DNA from: Clostridia bacterium
Lineage (GTDB): Bacteria; Bacillota; Clostridia; Peptostreptococcales; JAAYPU01
Direction: 5' to 3'
DNA length: 64,000 nucleotides
NCBI GenBank assembly: GCA_016278615.1
Contig: JADQBM010000037.1
Location: 1-64,000 of the forward strand
In this document: positions 9,674 to 19,113 of the stretch, piece after piece
Layout: the number at the start of each line of letters is the position of its first letter
Position numbering within the stretch: the first letter of the stretch is position 1
Notes under the pieces: model-generated
Databases searched by the model: none
What the model was told of the DNA's origin: nothing
Seen by the model: only the letters and a program-made list of their open reading frames with translations
Translations under genes and position numbers: made by a program

Positions 9674-10690
9674 TCACTTGTTTTCTATATGCTTAGATGA
9701 TGACTGACGAGAAATCAGTTCCAAGTCCAGTATGGAAGACTCTAAAGGTTTTTTATCTTCTAAAAAGTCAATAAGTTTTTTAGTTGCCTCAACACCTTTT
9801 TCATATGCAGGCTGCCGAATCGTGGTCAAAGGGGGATCCATATATTGGGCCAAAGGTATATCATCATATCCAACAACAGAAATATCTGAAGGGATATTGA
9901 TTCCTTTTTCTTTGATAGCCTTTAAGACCCCTAATGCCAACATATCACTGGCAGCAAATACAGCCGTTAAATTATTATTTTCAGACAAAAGATTTTTCAT
10001 AATTTCATATCCACTTTCTGATGAAGCGGAACTGGAGATTTTAACAAGACTTTCATCAAGTGAAATGCCTCTTTCTTTTAAAACATCTTCATATCCATGA
10101 AATCGATCACTGCTACTGGTAACAGATTTTTTTCCGATATAAGCAATCTTTTTATGACCCAAATCCACAAGGTGTTCTGTAAGCATTCTTCCACCATTGT
10201 AGTTATCCACATCAACATAAGTCATATCTTTAAAATCCTTAATTTTTGCTGTAGCAACAAACGGGGCTTTTACTTTTCCGAGAGACTCAATAATATGAAT
10301 ATGATAATTTCCGGGACTCATTAAAATATATCCGTCAACTCTTTTCTGAGTATACATATCTTCGTAATTATGATCTGTAGGGTAGCAGATGCTTAAAAAA
10401 TATCCTCTGCGATTCACTTCCGTTGATACTCCCCTCATCACCTCTACATAAAAAGGATTTGAAAAAATATACTCTGCCTCATAAGGAATAATCAAACCAA
10501 TACTATTGCTTTTTTGTAAAGAAATCGCTTTTGCAAAGGCATTGGCCTGAAAACCATGCTCCGAAATAATCTTTAAAACCTTCTCCCGAGTAACAGGATT
10601 CACATCCGGCTTTTGATTCAAAACACGTGAAACAGTTGTCTTTGAAACTTCTGCTAATTTTGCAATCTCATCAATTGTAATTCTTTTCAT
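9674..10690 (-). CDS. LacI family transcriptional regulator
   Basis: N-term MKRITIDEIAKLAEVSKTTVSRVLNQKPDVNPVTREKVLKII HTH; sugar-binding C-terminal domain. Confidence 0.97.
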   Translation of the reverse strand: MKRITIDEIAKLAEVSKTTVSRVLNQKPDVNPVTREKVLKIISEHGFQANAFAKAISLQKSNSIGLIIPYEAEYIFSNPFYVEVMRGVSTEVNRRGYFLSICYPTDHNYEDMYTQKRVDGYILMSPGNYHIHIIESLGKVKAPFVATAKIKDFKDMTYVDVDNYNGGRMLTEHLVDLGHKKIAYIGKKSVTSSSDRFHGYEDVLKERGISLDESLVKISSSASSESGYEIMKNLLSENNNLTAVFAASDMLALGVLKAIKEKGINIPSDISVVGYDDIPLAQYMDPPLTTIRQPAYEKGVEATKKLIDFLEDKKPLESSILDLELISRQSSSKHIENK

Positions 10691-10729
10691 ATTTTCAACC
10701 TCTTTGCTATTATAAAATTTATATCGGTC

Positions 10730-10757
10730 CCGGTTACGGTACCGGTACCGTAACCGG
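10730..10757. promoter_or_regulatory. Perfect 28-bp palindrome, probable LacI-family operator
   Basis: ccggttacggtacc|ggtaccgtaaccgg, about 40 bp upstream of the lacI-type start codon. Confidence 0.85.
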
Positions 10758-10826
10758 TTCCAATTACAATGTACTCCCTTTTTTATTAAATGTCAACTGA
10801 TTTTTCAGAATTTTTCCAAAAAAAAA

Positions 10827-10850
10827 GAGGTAGGCATTAACGCCTACTCT
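10827..10850 (-). terminator. Rho-independent terminator downstream of the yerC-like gene
   Basis: GTAGGC...GCCTAC stem followed on minus strand by a T run (plus A run 10818-10826). Confidence 0.8.
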
Positions 10851-10882
10851 CATGGTTTTAATAAGAAAATATTTTCTTAATC

Positions 10883-11188
10883 TTAAATAGAAGATTTCTC
10901 CTTCAATCGCTCTAATATCAACTTATAGCCATCTGCACCATACACCAAGCATTTGTTGACTCTACTAATAGTAGCCGTACTGGCGTGGGTTTGCTCCTCA
11001 ATTTCTATATAGGTTTTATGTTCCTTTAAAAGCTGTGCAACCTTTAACCTCTGAGATATGGCCTGGATCTCCTTTATTGTGCAAATGTCTTCAAAAAATT
11101 TGTAGCATTCCTCTACATCTCTTAGTTCCAGTATGGCTTCAAAAAGCTCGTCTGTTAATTGGCTTTTTATCTTGGAATCAATGCCCAT
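10883..11188 (-). CDS. YerC/YecD family TrpR-related DNA-binding protein
   Basis: 101 aa; LRDVEECYKFFEDICTIKEIQAISQRLKVAQLL..HASTATISRVNKCL HTH. Confidence 0.92.
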   Translation of the reverse strand: MGIDSKIKSQLTDELFEAILELRDVEECYKFFEDICTIKEIQAISQRLKVAQLLKEHKTYIEIEEQTHASTATISRVNKCLVYGADGYKLILERLKEKSSI

Positions 11189-11291
11189 AATACACCTCTT
11201 TAATTACTTTCATCTAATTTATTAGAAATGCTTTTATCACTTTAAAGTAATGATGTATTTATTATATCACGATTGCATAACCTGTCAAATG

Positions 11292-11906
11292 CTAAGCTAA
11301 TTTCTCCAGAACCTTAAAGATCGTTCCTTCTTTATATCCTTTAGAAAAGAGAAATCTTGCTATTTTTGCTTTGGTTTTTTCATCTTTAGGTTCATTTTCA
11401 TACTTCTTCTTGGCCATTTCCAAAGCCCGAGCATAGGATTTTTCATCTGATATATGCTTTTGTATGCTGCTTTCAATAATATCTCCATGAATGCCTTTGT
11501 TTCTTAGCTCATATCTGATTTTCAATTCCCCAAAACCTTTATAAACAGATTGAGATACAAAATCGTCTGCATATATCTGATCATCTGCAAGATGGTATTC
11601 ATTAATAAAAGAAATGACTTCATCTGATGTATCTTTGGAATATCCTCTTTGTTTAAGATATGTCTGTATCTCGTTTAATGAGCGATTCTTACTTCTAAGA
11701 TGTTTCAACGCCGCTTCTTTTCCTTTTTTATATTGAGTTTCTGCCACTGCCTCTTCAAGAATTGACTGAGAAAGTGTTTTACCCGATTCAAACCCATACT
11801 TCATTAGAATTTCACCATGGATTTCTATTTCTTGTCCATCATCTAAAAAAAGCATAAATAGGTCCTTTACTCTTTTCTTCTTTTCTATTTTTTCAACTGT
11901 AATCAT
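11292..11906 (-). CDS. recX: Regulatory protein RecX
   Basis: Three-helix repeat organisation, ALKHLRSKNRSLNEIQTYLKQRGYS, FGELKIRYELRNKGI. Confidence 0.85.
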   Translation of the reverse strand: MITVEKIEKKKRVKDLFMLFLDDGQEIEIHGEILMKYGFESGKTLSQSILEEAVAETQYKKGKEAALKHLRSKNRSLNEIQTYLKQRGYSKDTSDEVISFINEYHLADDQIYADDFVSQSVYKGFGELKIRYELRNKGIHGDIIESSIQKHISDEKSYARALEMAKKKYENEPKDEKTKAKIARFLFSKGYKEGTIFKVLEKLA

Positions 11907-12199
11907 AACAAACACCATTTTTAAATATAGAATTATCCAATAAAGAAATTATATCATCTTTTCTTAAACAATCTCAACAGCCAATGTCTCAAAGGCAAAT
12001 ATAGTTTTTCCACGACGATTTTTTGTTTTGCCAAAAAATTTTTAATGGATGATGCATGAATCTATACAAAAAACATATCCTAAGTCTTAGTTACTGCTTT
12101 CTCATCTGGCAAGATATGTCTTTTATCTCATTTATGAAGATGTTATAATATAAATAGATATTGCCTGAATTTTCTGATATTTTGAAAGGAGTTGATTTT

Positions 12200-12622
12200 A
12201 TGAACGCACCTGATATTCATATTGGAGAAAAAAATACCGTTCAGAAATTAATTGAACCCACTGATACGGCGGCAAACTTTGGAACTGGAGACTTAGACAC
12301 ATTGTTTGCAACCCCAATTCTTGTGGCTATGATGTTGGATGCATCGGTCCACTTAGTCGATAAAAAACTTCCTGAGGGCTATATTTCTGTGGGCATAATG
12401 TCTACGGTCAATCATGAAAAAGCAACTGTTTTAGGAGAAACTGTTACAGTAGAAGTAAAAATTTCTCAATTTGATGGCAATAAAATTACATTTGAAATGA
12501 TCGCTTTTGATGAAATAGGAACCATAGGATCTGGAAAACACGAAAGGATTATTGTAAACAAAAAGAAACTAATAGAACGTGCAAAAAAAAGAGCATCGAA
12601 TTTAGAAAATCATGATTTCTAA
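12200..12622 (+). CDS. Thioesterase (hot-dog, FlK-like)
   Basis: NTVQKLIEPTDTAANFGTGDLDTLFATPILVAMMLDA hot-dog motif; GAAAGGAG RBS before internal ATG at 12200. Confidence 0.8.
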   Translation: MNAPDIHIGEKNTVQKLIEPTDTAANFGTGDLDTLFATPILVAMMLDASVHLVDKKLPEGYISVGIMSTVNHEKATVLGETVTVEVKISQFDGNKITFEMIAFDEIGTIGSGKHERIIVNKKKLIERAKKRASNLENHDF

Positions 12623-12633
12623 ATACAATAATA

Positions 12634-12675
12634 GGGAGTTGCTTTTGTCCCTTGACCAAAACAACTCCCCTTTTT
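12634..12675 (+). terminator. Terminator-like stem-loop
   Basis: gggagttgcttttg...caaaacaactcccctttt. Confidence 0.7.
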
Positions 12676-12693
12676 ATGAAAGGTGATTGGATT

Positions 12694-12879
12694 ATGTATA
12701 AAAAAATCATTTACTTAGTATTCGTCATTCTATATGGCACGGTTACATTCTTCGGCTTAGGTCCCGTTATGTTTGCTGATGGTTCCACTACCGAAAGAGT
12801 CTATACCCTAATAATTGTCATTATTTTATATGTTGTAATATCATTTGCTTTTCAATGGTTTCTGAGAAAGAAAAAGTAA
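12694..12879 (+). CDS. Small two-TM hypothetical membrane protein
   Basis: ATG at 12694 with AAAGGTGA RBS; MYKKIIYLVFVILYGTVTFFGLGPVMF; two hydrophobic segments. Confidence 0.6.
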   Translation: MYKKIIYLVFVILYGTVTFFGLGPVMFADGSTTERVYTLIIVIILYVVISFAFQWFLRKKK

Positions 12880-12882
12880 TCA

Positions 12883-14064
12883 TTAATAAAGGTGATGTCT
12901 TGTGGTATATAACTCATTGTTCAGTCCTTTAGAAAAAACCATTTGATGAAGGTCCAAACCACTAGCCTTAAAAGAAGCTGCGCAGGAATTTAAATACAAT
13001 CGCCACATGCGCACAAATCTTTTTCCATATTTTTTTGTAATATAATCTATATTTTTTTCAAAGTTCTCTGCCCAGTAATCTAAAGTTTTTGCATAATGAA
13101 GTCTTAAGCTTTCTACGTCCATTAAATGAAACCCATAATCCGGCAACAACCAAACCAATTCGCGAATTGATGGAATATATCCTCCTGGAAAAATGTATTT
13201 TCTAATCCACTTGTTTGGCGAAACCTCTTTATGATTGGTAATGCAATGCAATACGGATAACCCCCCAGGATTAAGGAGGTCTCTTACTGCTTTCATATAC
13301 AACGGCAAGTTTGCCTTTCCAACGTGTTCAACCATCCCAACACTAACAACTTTATCAAATTTCTCCTCACTTCCTGCAAGCTTTCTATAATCCATTAATT
13401 TTACCTCAACCTGTTCTGTCAAATTAAGCTCTTTAATTCTTTGATTCGATTTTACAAATTGCTCTTCACTTAGAGTGATCCCCAAAGCTTTAACACCATA
13501 TTGCTGAGCGGCACGGATTATTAACCAGCCCCATCCGCTTCCAATGTCCAAAAGCTTCTCACCTTTCTTAAGCTGGAGCTTTTTAAGAACATAATCGATT
13601 TTTTTTAACTGAGCTTCCTGCAAGGAATCTGCCTCTGAGCAAAAATAGGCACAAGAGTAACTCATGGTATCATCCAGCCATAATTCATAAAAATCATTTC
13701 CTAAATCATAGTGATGATGGATGTCTTTTTGCTGTTTCGATAAAGAGGTTCCAGTATAATCTCTAGCAAGTAATCTACGCACTCCAGTAAGTCTTTTCTT
13801 AGAAAAGGGACGGTTACATTTGTAAAAAGTTTCGATTACATCTTGCATATTTCCTTCAAGATCAATGACTTCATTCATATAAGCCTCTCCGAAAGCCATG
13901 GCTGGGTCTTTCAGAATTTCCTTCTCAGGAATTTTTTCTTTGAAAATAATCTTGAATTTAGGACTTTCATTACCATAACGCTTTCTTGTACCATCCCAAT
14001 AGTCAATAATAAAAGAACTCTCATTGCTTTGTTGGAAAAACTTATCAACTAGTATTCGTTCCAT
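12883..14064 (-). CDS. cfa: Cyclopropane-fatty-acyl-phospholipid synthase family
   Basis: HHHYDLGNDFYELWLDDTMSYSCAYF, LLDIGSGWGWL SAM motif; AAGGAGGAATT RBS before trimmed start. Confidence 0.92.
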   Translation of the reverse strand: MERILVDKFFQQSNESSFIIDYWDGTRKRYGNESPKFKIIFKEKIPEKEILKDPAMAFGEAYMNEVIDLEGNMQDVIETFYKCNRPFSKKRLTGVRRLLARDYTGTSLSKQQKDIHHHYDLGNDFYELWLDDTMSYSCAYFCSEADSLQEAQLKKIDYVLKKLQLKKGEKLLDIGSGWGWLIIRAAQQYGVKALGITLSEEQFVKSNQRIKELNLTEQVEVKLMDYRKLAGSEEKFDKVVSVGMVEHVGKANLPLYMKAVRDLLNPGGLSVLHCITNHKEVSPNKWIRKYIFPGGYIPSIRELVWLLPDYGFHLMDVESLRLHYAKTLDYWAENFEKNIDYITKKYGKRFVRMWRLYLNSCAASFKASGLDLHQMVFSKGLNNELYTTRHHLY

Positions 14065-14185
14065 ACTAATTCCTCCTTTACATTTTCTTAAGCTTTCCAT
14101 CTATATTATTGTATCATAGGCAAGCTAGTACCTTCTATTATGTCCCCAATATTTGATTTCAATCAAAAACAAAAAGAAACAGCAG

Positions 14186-14258
14186 AAACAATAGGGACGG
14201 TTCTTTTTGTTTACACTTCGCTGATAAAAGTAAACAAAAAGAACCGTCCCTATTGTTT
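14186..14258. repeat. 29-bp perfect inverted repeat with 15-nt loop
   Basis: aaacaatagggacggttctttttgtttac / gtaaacaaaaagaaccgtccctattgttt. Confidence 0.95.
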
Positions 14259-14259
14259 T

Positions 14260-14829
14260 TTAGATAATAATAACTCCAATAATACCTCCTATAACCGTAA
14301 GAAGAATCGGCCCTATTTTAAATCGATAGGATAAAAATAGTATTAATGCAAAAATAAAAAGAGAAGGGACACTGATATATTTTAAAGGATTTTCCATCAT
14401 TTCAAAACTATAAAAGCCTTCATTGAAAATGGAAGTTTCGGATAAAAAAATTACAGCTGAGCCCAAAAGCCCGATGGTAGCAGGACGGATACCTAACAAT
14501 ACCCCTTGTACCATTTGATTCTCCTTAAACTTATTCAAAAATCTTGCAATCATAATAATAATGAGAAAAGAAGGCAATGAAACCCCTATAGTTGCAAAGA
14601 TGGCCCCTAATATGCCTGCATATTTATCCCCAACATAGGTGGCTGCATTTACTGCAATGGGACCTGGTGTCATCTGAGATAAAGCTACGAGATTCGAAAA
14701 TTCCTGAGTCGGCATGATATTAAAAGCCTGTATCTCTTGAAAAATCAAGGGAAGCATGACAAGTCCACCACCGAAACTAAAAAGACCTATTTTGAAGAAA
14801 ATGTAAAAAAGTTCGAAATACTGCTGCAT
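14260..14829 (-). CDS. Chromate transporter (CHR domain) half-protein
   Basis: FFKIGLFSFGGGLVMLPLI...LSQMTPGPIAVNAATYVG. Confidence 0.9.
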   Translation of the reverse strand: MQQYFELFYIFFKIGLFSFGGGLVMLPLIFQEIQAFNIMPTQEFSNLVALSQMTPGPIAVNAATYVGDKYAGILGAIFATIGVSLPSFLIIIMIARFLNKFKENQMVQGVLLGIRPATIGLLGSAVIFLSETSIFNEGFYSFEMMENPLKYISVPSLFIFALILFLSYRFKIGPILLTVIGGIIGVIII

Positions 14830-15384
14830 TTATCCTTTTCTCCTTTTTGAAAAAAAATACACTAAAAAACCTACAACTCCACCCGTTAAAATTGCCCAAG
14901 CAGCGCTAATATTAAATATTACAATAATAACAAATGCCGTAACAGCAATTAAATATGCTACTTTCCCTTTCAAAATGATTTTTCCCATTTTGATTGCTGT
15001 AATCAATACCAATGCTACGGTTGCCGCTCTAATGCCACTGAAGATCTTCTCAACATAAACATTATTCTCTAAGCCAGATAGAAATGCTAATATAAGTAAA
15101 ATGGATACTACTGCAGGCAGGGTGACTCCCAAAACAGCAAAAAATGCACCGCTAATCCCAGAAACTTTGTTGCCCACAAAAATAGATGAATTTATTGCCA
15201 CCACTCCAGGCACTGATTGTGCGATGGCCAGATATTCTATCATCTCTTCTTCTTTTGCCCATTTTTTATGGTCAACAACTTCTCTTTGAATAAGAGGAAT
15301 CATAGCGATACCACCACCAAAGGTTGAACACCCTATTTTGAAAAAAACAGAAAATAGCCGCCAATAATTTAATAAGTTCTTCAT
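14830..15384 (-). CDS. Chromate transporter (CHR domain) half-protein
   Basis: FFKIGCSTFGGGIAMIPLIQ...IAQSVPGVVAINSSIFVG; paired with adjacent CHR gene; GGAGGCAGGA RBS. Confidence 0.9.
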   Translation of the reverse strand: MKNLLNYWRLFSVFFKIGCSTFGGGIAMIPLIQREVVDHKKWAKEEEMIEYLAIAQSVPGVVAINSSIFVGNKVSGISGAFFAVLGVTLPAVVSILLILAFLSGLENNVYVEKIFSGIRAATVALVLITAIKMGKIILKGKVAYLIAVTAFVIIVIFNISAAWAILTGGVVGFLVYFFSKRRKG

Positions 15385-15499
15385 TCCTGCCTCCACTATA
15401 CTCAATAATTTGCTCAATGATATCGTCATTCATTCTCTGAAAAATTTTTTTGATTAAATCCAATAATTATGAATGGTTAACATCATTTATAAGGTTAAA

Positions 15500-15523
15500 A
15501 AGCCGAGAGAATTCTCTCGGCTT
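15500..15523. terminator. Perfect 24-bp palindrome, probable terminator
   Basis: aagccgagagaattctctcggctt downstream of the 15551-16549 stop codon. Confidence 0.75.
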
Positions 15524-15550
15524 GAATAATTGATTATTAAAAATCTTACT

Positions 15551-16549
15551 TTAATAATAAGTAAACTCGATGCTACTCCCAGATTCATATAATTTAACTA
15601 ATTTCCTGTCTGCATCCGTATCATAAAAGTATCCATCAATATCTGCGTCATCAAATACATCTTTAATAAAATCATAGACCTCTTCCAAGAAATCCTCTAT
15701 GTCACCATCATCTAAGTCATCCCATTCATCATCATAATCGCCCAAATCAATCTCGATATTGAATACAATATCATCCTCATCCCCGTCGACTACAATGTCC
15801 AAATCATCCAAGTCGATATCAACTAATTCTCCAAAATCCTCATCATCCAATGCATCATTTAAGTCATCTTCCAAGTCACCGATGTCGCCGCCTAAACCTT
15901 CTATCTCCACGTCTTCGTCATATTCACACTCGAATTCAACAAATTTATTGGAACCATCTTTAATATACCCACTAATGTCTACATCGTCAAATTCATCAAA
16001 AATGTCATCACATACATCTTGTAGGAAATCCTCTTGGTCACCTGAGTCCAAATCATCCCAATCATCTTCATCTGAAGAAATTTTTACAATAATCTCGTCA
16101 TCATCCTTTGAAAGCTGAAATTCAAAATCCACATCTTCATATGTTTCATAATCATCATTTAAATTGTCTTCAAGGGCATCTAAATCTCCGCCTTCTAACC
16201 GCTTTGTGAGTTCTAAAATCTCAGCATTTTTTATTGCCAGCTGTGTCTTAAGATCATTTTCTTCACCTGTATCTGTAATATGTACGGTCTTGGTCGCGTC
16301 AAGCCATTGTATACTCTTGCCAAAGAGATTGGCTGCATTCCTTAAAGGAATATATGTCGTACCATTTATTACAACGGTATTCAGTTCTTTTGTAACATCG
16401 TTATTGTTATAAGAAATCTTATTAGATCCAATCCAAACCTCCAGATTTTGCTTTATTCCCAATTGTACTTCCTGTCCAATGGAAACAACTGTCATTAAAA
16501 CAAGAATGATTACTATTATTGGTATTATCATCTTAGACTGTTTTTTCAT
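15551..16549 (-). CDS. Copper-amine-oxidase-N-like (stalk) domain protein with duplicated, extremely acidic C-terminal region
   Basis: Signal-like N-term; VVINGTTYIPLRNAANLFGKSIQWLDATKTVHIT motif; D/E-rich duplicated tail. Confidence 0.75.
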   Translation of the reverse strand: MKKQSKMIIPIIVIILVLMTVVSIGQEVQLGIKQNLEVWIGSNKISYNNNDVTKELNTVVINGTTYIPLRNAANLFGKSIQWLDATKTVHITDTGEENDLKTQLAIKNAEILELTKRLEGGDLDALEDNLNDDYETYEDVDFEFQLSKDDDEIIVKISSDEDDWDDLDSGDQEDFLQDVCDDIFDEFDDVDISGYIKDGSNKFVEFECEYDEDVEIEGLGGDIGDLEDDLNDALDDEDFGELVDIDLDDLDIVVDGDEDDIVFNIEIDLGDYDDEWDDLDDGDIEDFLEEVYDFIKDVFDDADIDGYFYDTDADRKLVKLYESGSSIEFTYY

Positions 16550-16695
16550 AAATTCTTCTCCCCTTTTTTATACATATTGTAACCTAAGAACTCTCTTAGA
16601 TATTTCTTTACTTATACAAATAATACTATCATAAAAACTGTCATGAATTCAACTCAAGTTGTTATCTTTTGTCAAAAAAACGGAACTTTAGGCTA

Positions 16696-18426
16696 TTATT
16701 TGATTTTAATATATATTCTTGATTCTAAATAACCCAACGTCATTGTATCTGTGCCTTTTATGTTTTCCCCATTCAAATTGTAGAACATAAAGGTGATGGA
16801 TACTTTCTCATTGCCATCCATTATCATAATATCTTCTATTTTTTCAGGTTGTTTCCCTTGTCTCATAAGATGATATTGTCCCGCCAAATCTTCCATATTG
16901 ACCTCATAGACCTTCTCATCCTTTAGTAAAATTTCGAATTCTTTAGATACCTCTGAATAGAGCACATGCATATCACCACTTCGAGAATCAATGCCTCTTT
17001 CCAAATCAGCAACATAATCATATTCAGAAATATCAAACAGTGAAGCTCTTTCACTGAAGTAGTAATTAATATACTCCATATCCCTTATATAATTCACGTA
17101 TTCAAAACCGAAAACATCTTTCATCTGTTCTAAATCAAAATCCTGAGGCAATACCCTTATATCTTTAAGCTCATGATTATATTCAAAATAGCGTAATATC
17201 TCACTAATCGCTTTTTCTTCCTCTTCTGAAAGCTTTTGACTGGGCTTAATAATCTCATCACCATTTAACATACCATATTCTTCTAAAAGTGATTCGAATC
17301 TATTATTTTGACTCCATATAGAAACAGAAATCCCACTCAAAGGGCCGTAAGCTGAAATAAGCAATATAACTGTAGCTGAAATCACAACGATAATAGATTT
17401 ATAATGCTTCGAAAAAATACCATAAACCATATTCCCCAAAATCCATAATCCAGAAATGATAACACCATACCTAGGGATTGTAATGCCATACTCATTTACC
17501 CGAATGGCAATGGCAAAAAACATAATACCTAAAGGAATTAGTATGACCATAGGGAAATACTTTGAGAAATGCTTAGCCCATTTATTTTCATCTCCGAGTG
17601 AACGCACAAAGAATAATGAAATGGTGCTAATGATACCATACCAAAGAACAAGGTTACCAACCAACCCTCTGGGCCACTCCCACGTCAGAATCATTTTTGC
17701 AAAATAGGCATATAAAATTACTGTATATATTGAAATAAGCGGTAAGATAATATATAAAAAAAGCGTACGAAGTACCTTTGGATAATTTATAATTTTCATG
17801 TCTTCATCATAAGTTGGAATGTTGCCTAAAAAATATGGAACTGCAAATAAACCCGCAACCAAAATAAAAATATCCATATATATTTTACTGCTTATTGTTA
17901 GATCAAAGAGTTGTTCAACTGTAAATATCGTTGCGATAATCCCTAAGAATAATACCAACGAATATAGACAGGTAATAAAAAACCTTGTGATCAGATTCAT
18001 CACATACAGAGAATAGTTCTTTCTCTTAAGAAAATATGGCACCAAGGTAAAAACTAAGTACAAACTTGCGCTCAGAGTGAGATATCTGAACATGAAGACT
18101 TGGTCAGGTTCTTTTGGAATAAAAAGATAATAGACCAAAAGAAAGCCTAAAACAGCGATATCCACTACATACCTTCTGGAGATTTTGTTCTTGAATCGCT
18201 CAAAGTACAGCTTAATGGTAGCAAATAATGGTAATCCTAATGCAAGGCTCAAAAGAACTTTATATAAAATGTCTTCCAATTCACTGTTAATAGACTCCAT
18301 ATGGTTCAACAAAATTGCAATGATAACAATGGATACAGAAACCATTAGAGTCTCCGGAAACCGCTTTGCACTATCCCTTAGCTTTAATAATATGACTCCA
18401 ATAATGGTTTCTAATTTTTTAATCAA
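16696..18426 (-). CDS. DUF4153-like multi-TM membrane protein
   Basis: 576 aa, ~10 hydrophobic segments then soluble C-term; layout resembles DUF4153 proteins. Confidence 0.6.
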   Translation of the reverse strand: MIKKLETIIGVILLKLRDSAKRFPETLMVSVSIVIIAILLNHMESINSELEDILYKVLLSLALGLPLFATIKLYFERFKNKISRRYVVDIAVLGFLLVYYLFIPKEPDQVFMFRYLTLSASLYLVFTLVPYFLKRKNYSLYVMNLITRFFITCLYSLVLFLGIIATIFTVEQLFDLTISSKIYMDIFILVAGLFAVPYFLGNIPTYDEDMKIINYPKVLRTLFLYIILPLISIYTVILYAYFAKMILTWEWPRGLVGNLVLWYGIISTISLFFVRSLGDENKWAKHFSKYFPMVILIPLGIMFFAIAIRVNEYGITIPRYGVIISGLWILGNMVYGIFSKHYKSIIVVISATVILLISAYGPLSGISVSIWSQNNRFESLLEEYGMLNGDEIIKPSQKLSEEEEKAISEILRYFEYNHELKDIRVLPQDFDLEQMKDVFGFEYVNYIRDMEYINYYFSERASLFDISEYDYVADLERGIDSRSGDMHVLYSEVSKEFEILLKDEKVYEVNMEDLAGQYHLMRQGKQPEKIEDIMIMDGNEKVSITFMFYNLNGENIKGTDTMTLGYLESRIYIKIK

Positions 18427-18512
18427 TCTAATCCCTCACTTCTTTCTGCAAATCTTACTACTATTTAATATTACCAAAATTATGGAATACTTACTATAAA
18501 TATTCTAAAGAA

Positions 18513-18974
18513 TTATTCTGAGTCATTTTGTATTATGGGTTCACCTTCTGTGATTTCTATAGGCTGTACGCTATGGATTCTAAGGACAACATAAGGATAA
18601 GTGATAACTTGTAAAGTCATGCTCTCCTTATTTGGCTTTGTTTCATTATATAAAATAGATATGCTGCCTTCTACATCTTTAACATGATCAATATGAATGC
18701 CATAACCTCCTGTATTCCTTTCACCAAGACCGATAAAAACGTACTGAGAATTTTCGAATAAAATAACCTGAGCATTTCCCTCTGTCATCTCTTTCTCTAT
18801 AATGCTCGCCATCTCTTCCGGAATGTCTTCATCTTCGACAATAGAATACGTTATATCATTCCCTATAACACCATCATCCTTCCCTTCCGCTTCAGCACAG
18901 CCTGTACCGAACACCCCTAAACTCATTAAAAGGATAAATAGTAACATTCTATTTTTCATAATCATAACCCCCAT
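18513..18974 (-). CDS. Lipoprotein with PrcB-C-like domain
   Basis: Lipobox GVFGTGCAEAEG; GERNTGGYGIHIDHV...MTLQVITYPYVVLRI. Confidence 0.6.
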   Translation of the reverse strand: MGVMIMKNRMLLFILLMSLGVFGTGCAEAEGKDDGVIGNDITYSIVEDEDIPEEMASIIEKEMTEGNAQVILFENSQYVFIGLGERNTGGYGIHIDHVKDVEGSISILYNETKPNKESMTLQVITYPYVVLRIHSVQPIEITEGEPIIQNDSE

Positions 18975-19113
18975 TTTACATTTTTCTCCTTTGACGCCCC
19001 AAATACATTTTTGTTCCCTTCTTGCTTTTGTTCATCCCCTTTATCTTGCTCCCTTGTTTGAATAAAAAAATAACCTAAACAATATTCTGTTTAAGCTATT
19101 TTATATATACTTC

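Noticed and set aside
14140-14334. 64-aa plus-strand ORF
   Set aside because: Runs through the 29-bp perfect inverted repeat and into the chromate transporter antisense; repetitive N/K translation
14260-15384. Two chrA halves as a broken chromate transporter pseudogene
   Set aside because: Paired short CHR-domain proteins are a known functional arrangement; both halves have intact motifs and the second has a good RBS
15759-16118. 119-aa Ser-rich plus-strand ORF
   Set aside because: Antisense artefact of Asp/Glu-rich codons (GAT/GAC read as ATC/GTC and TC-rich Ser codons) in the stalk-domain protein
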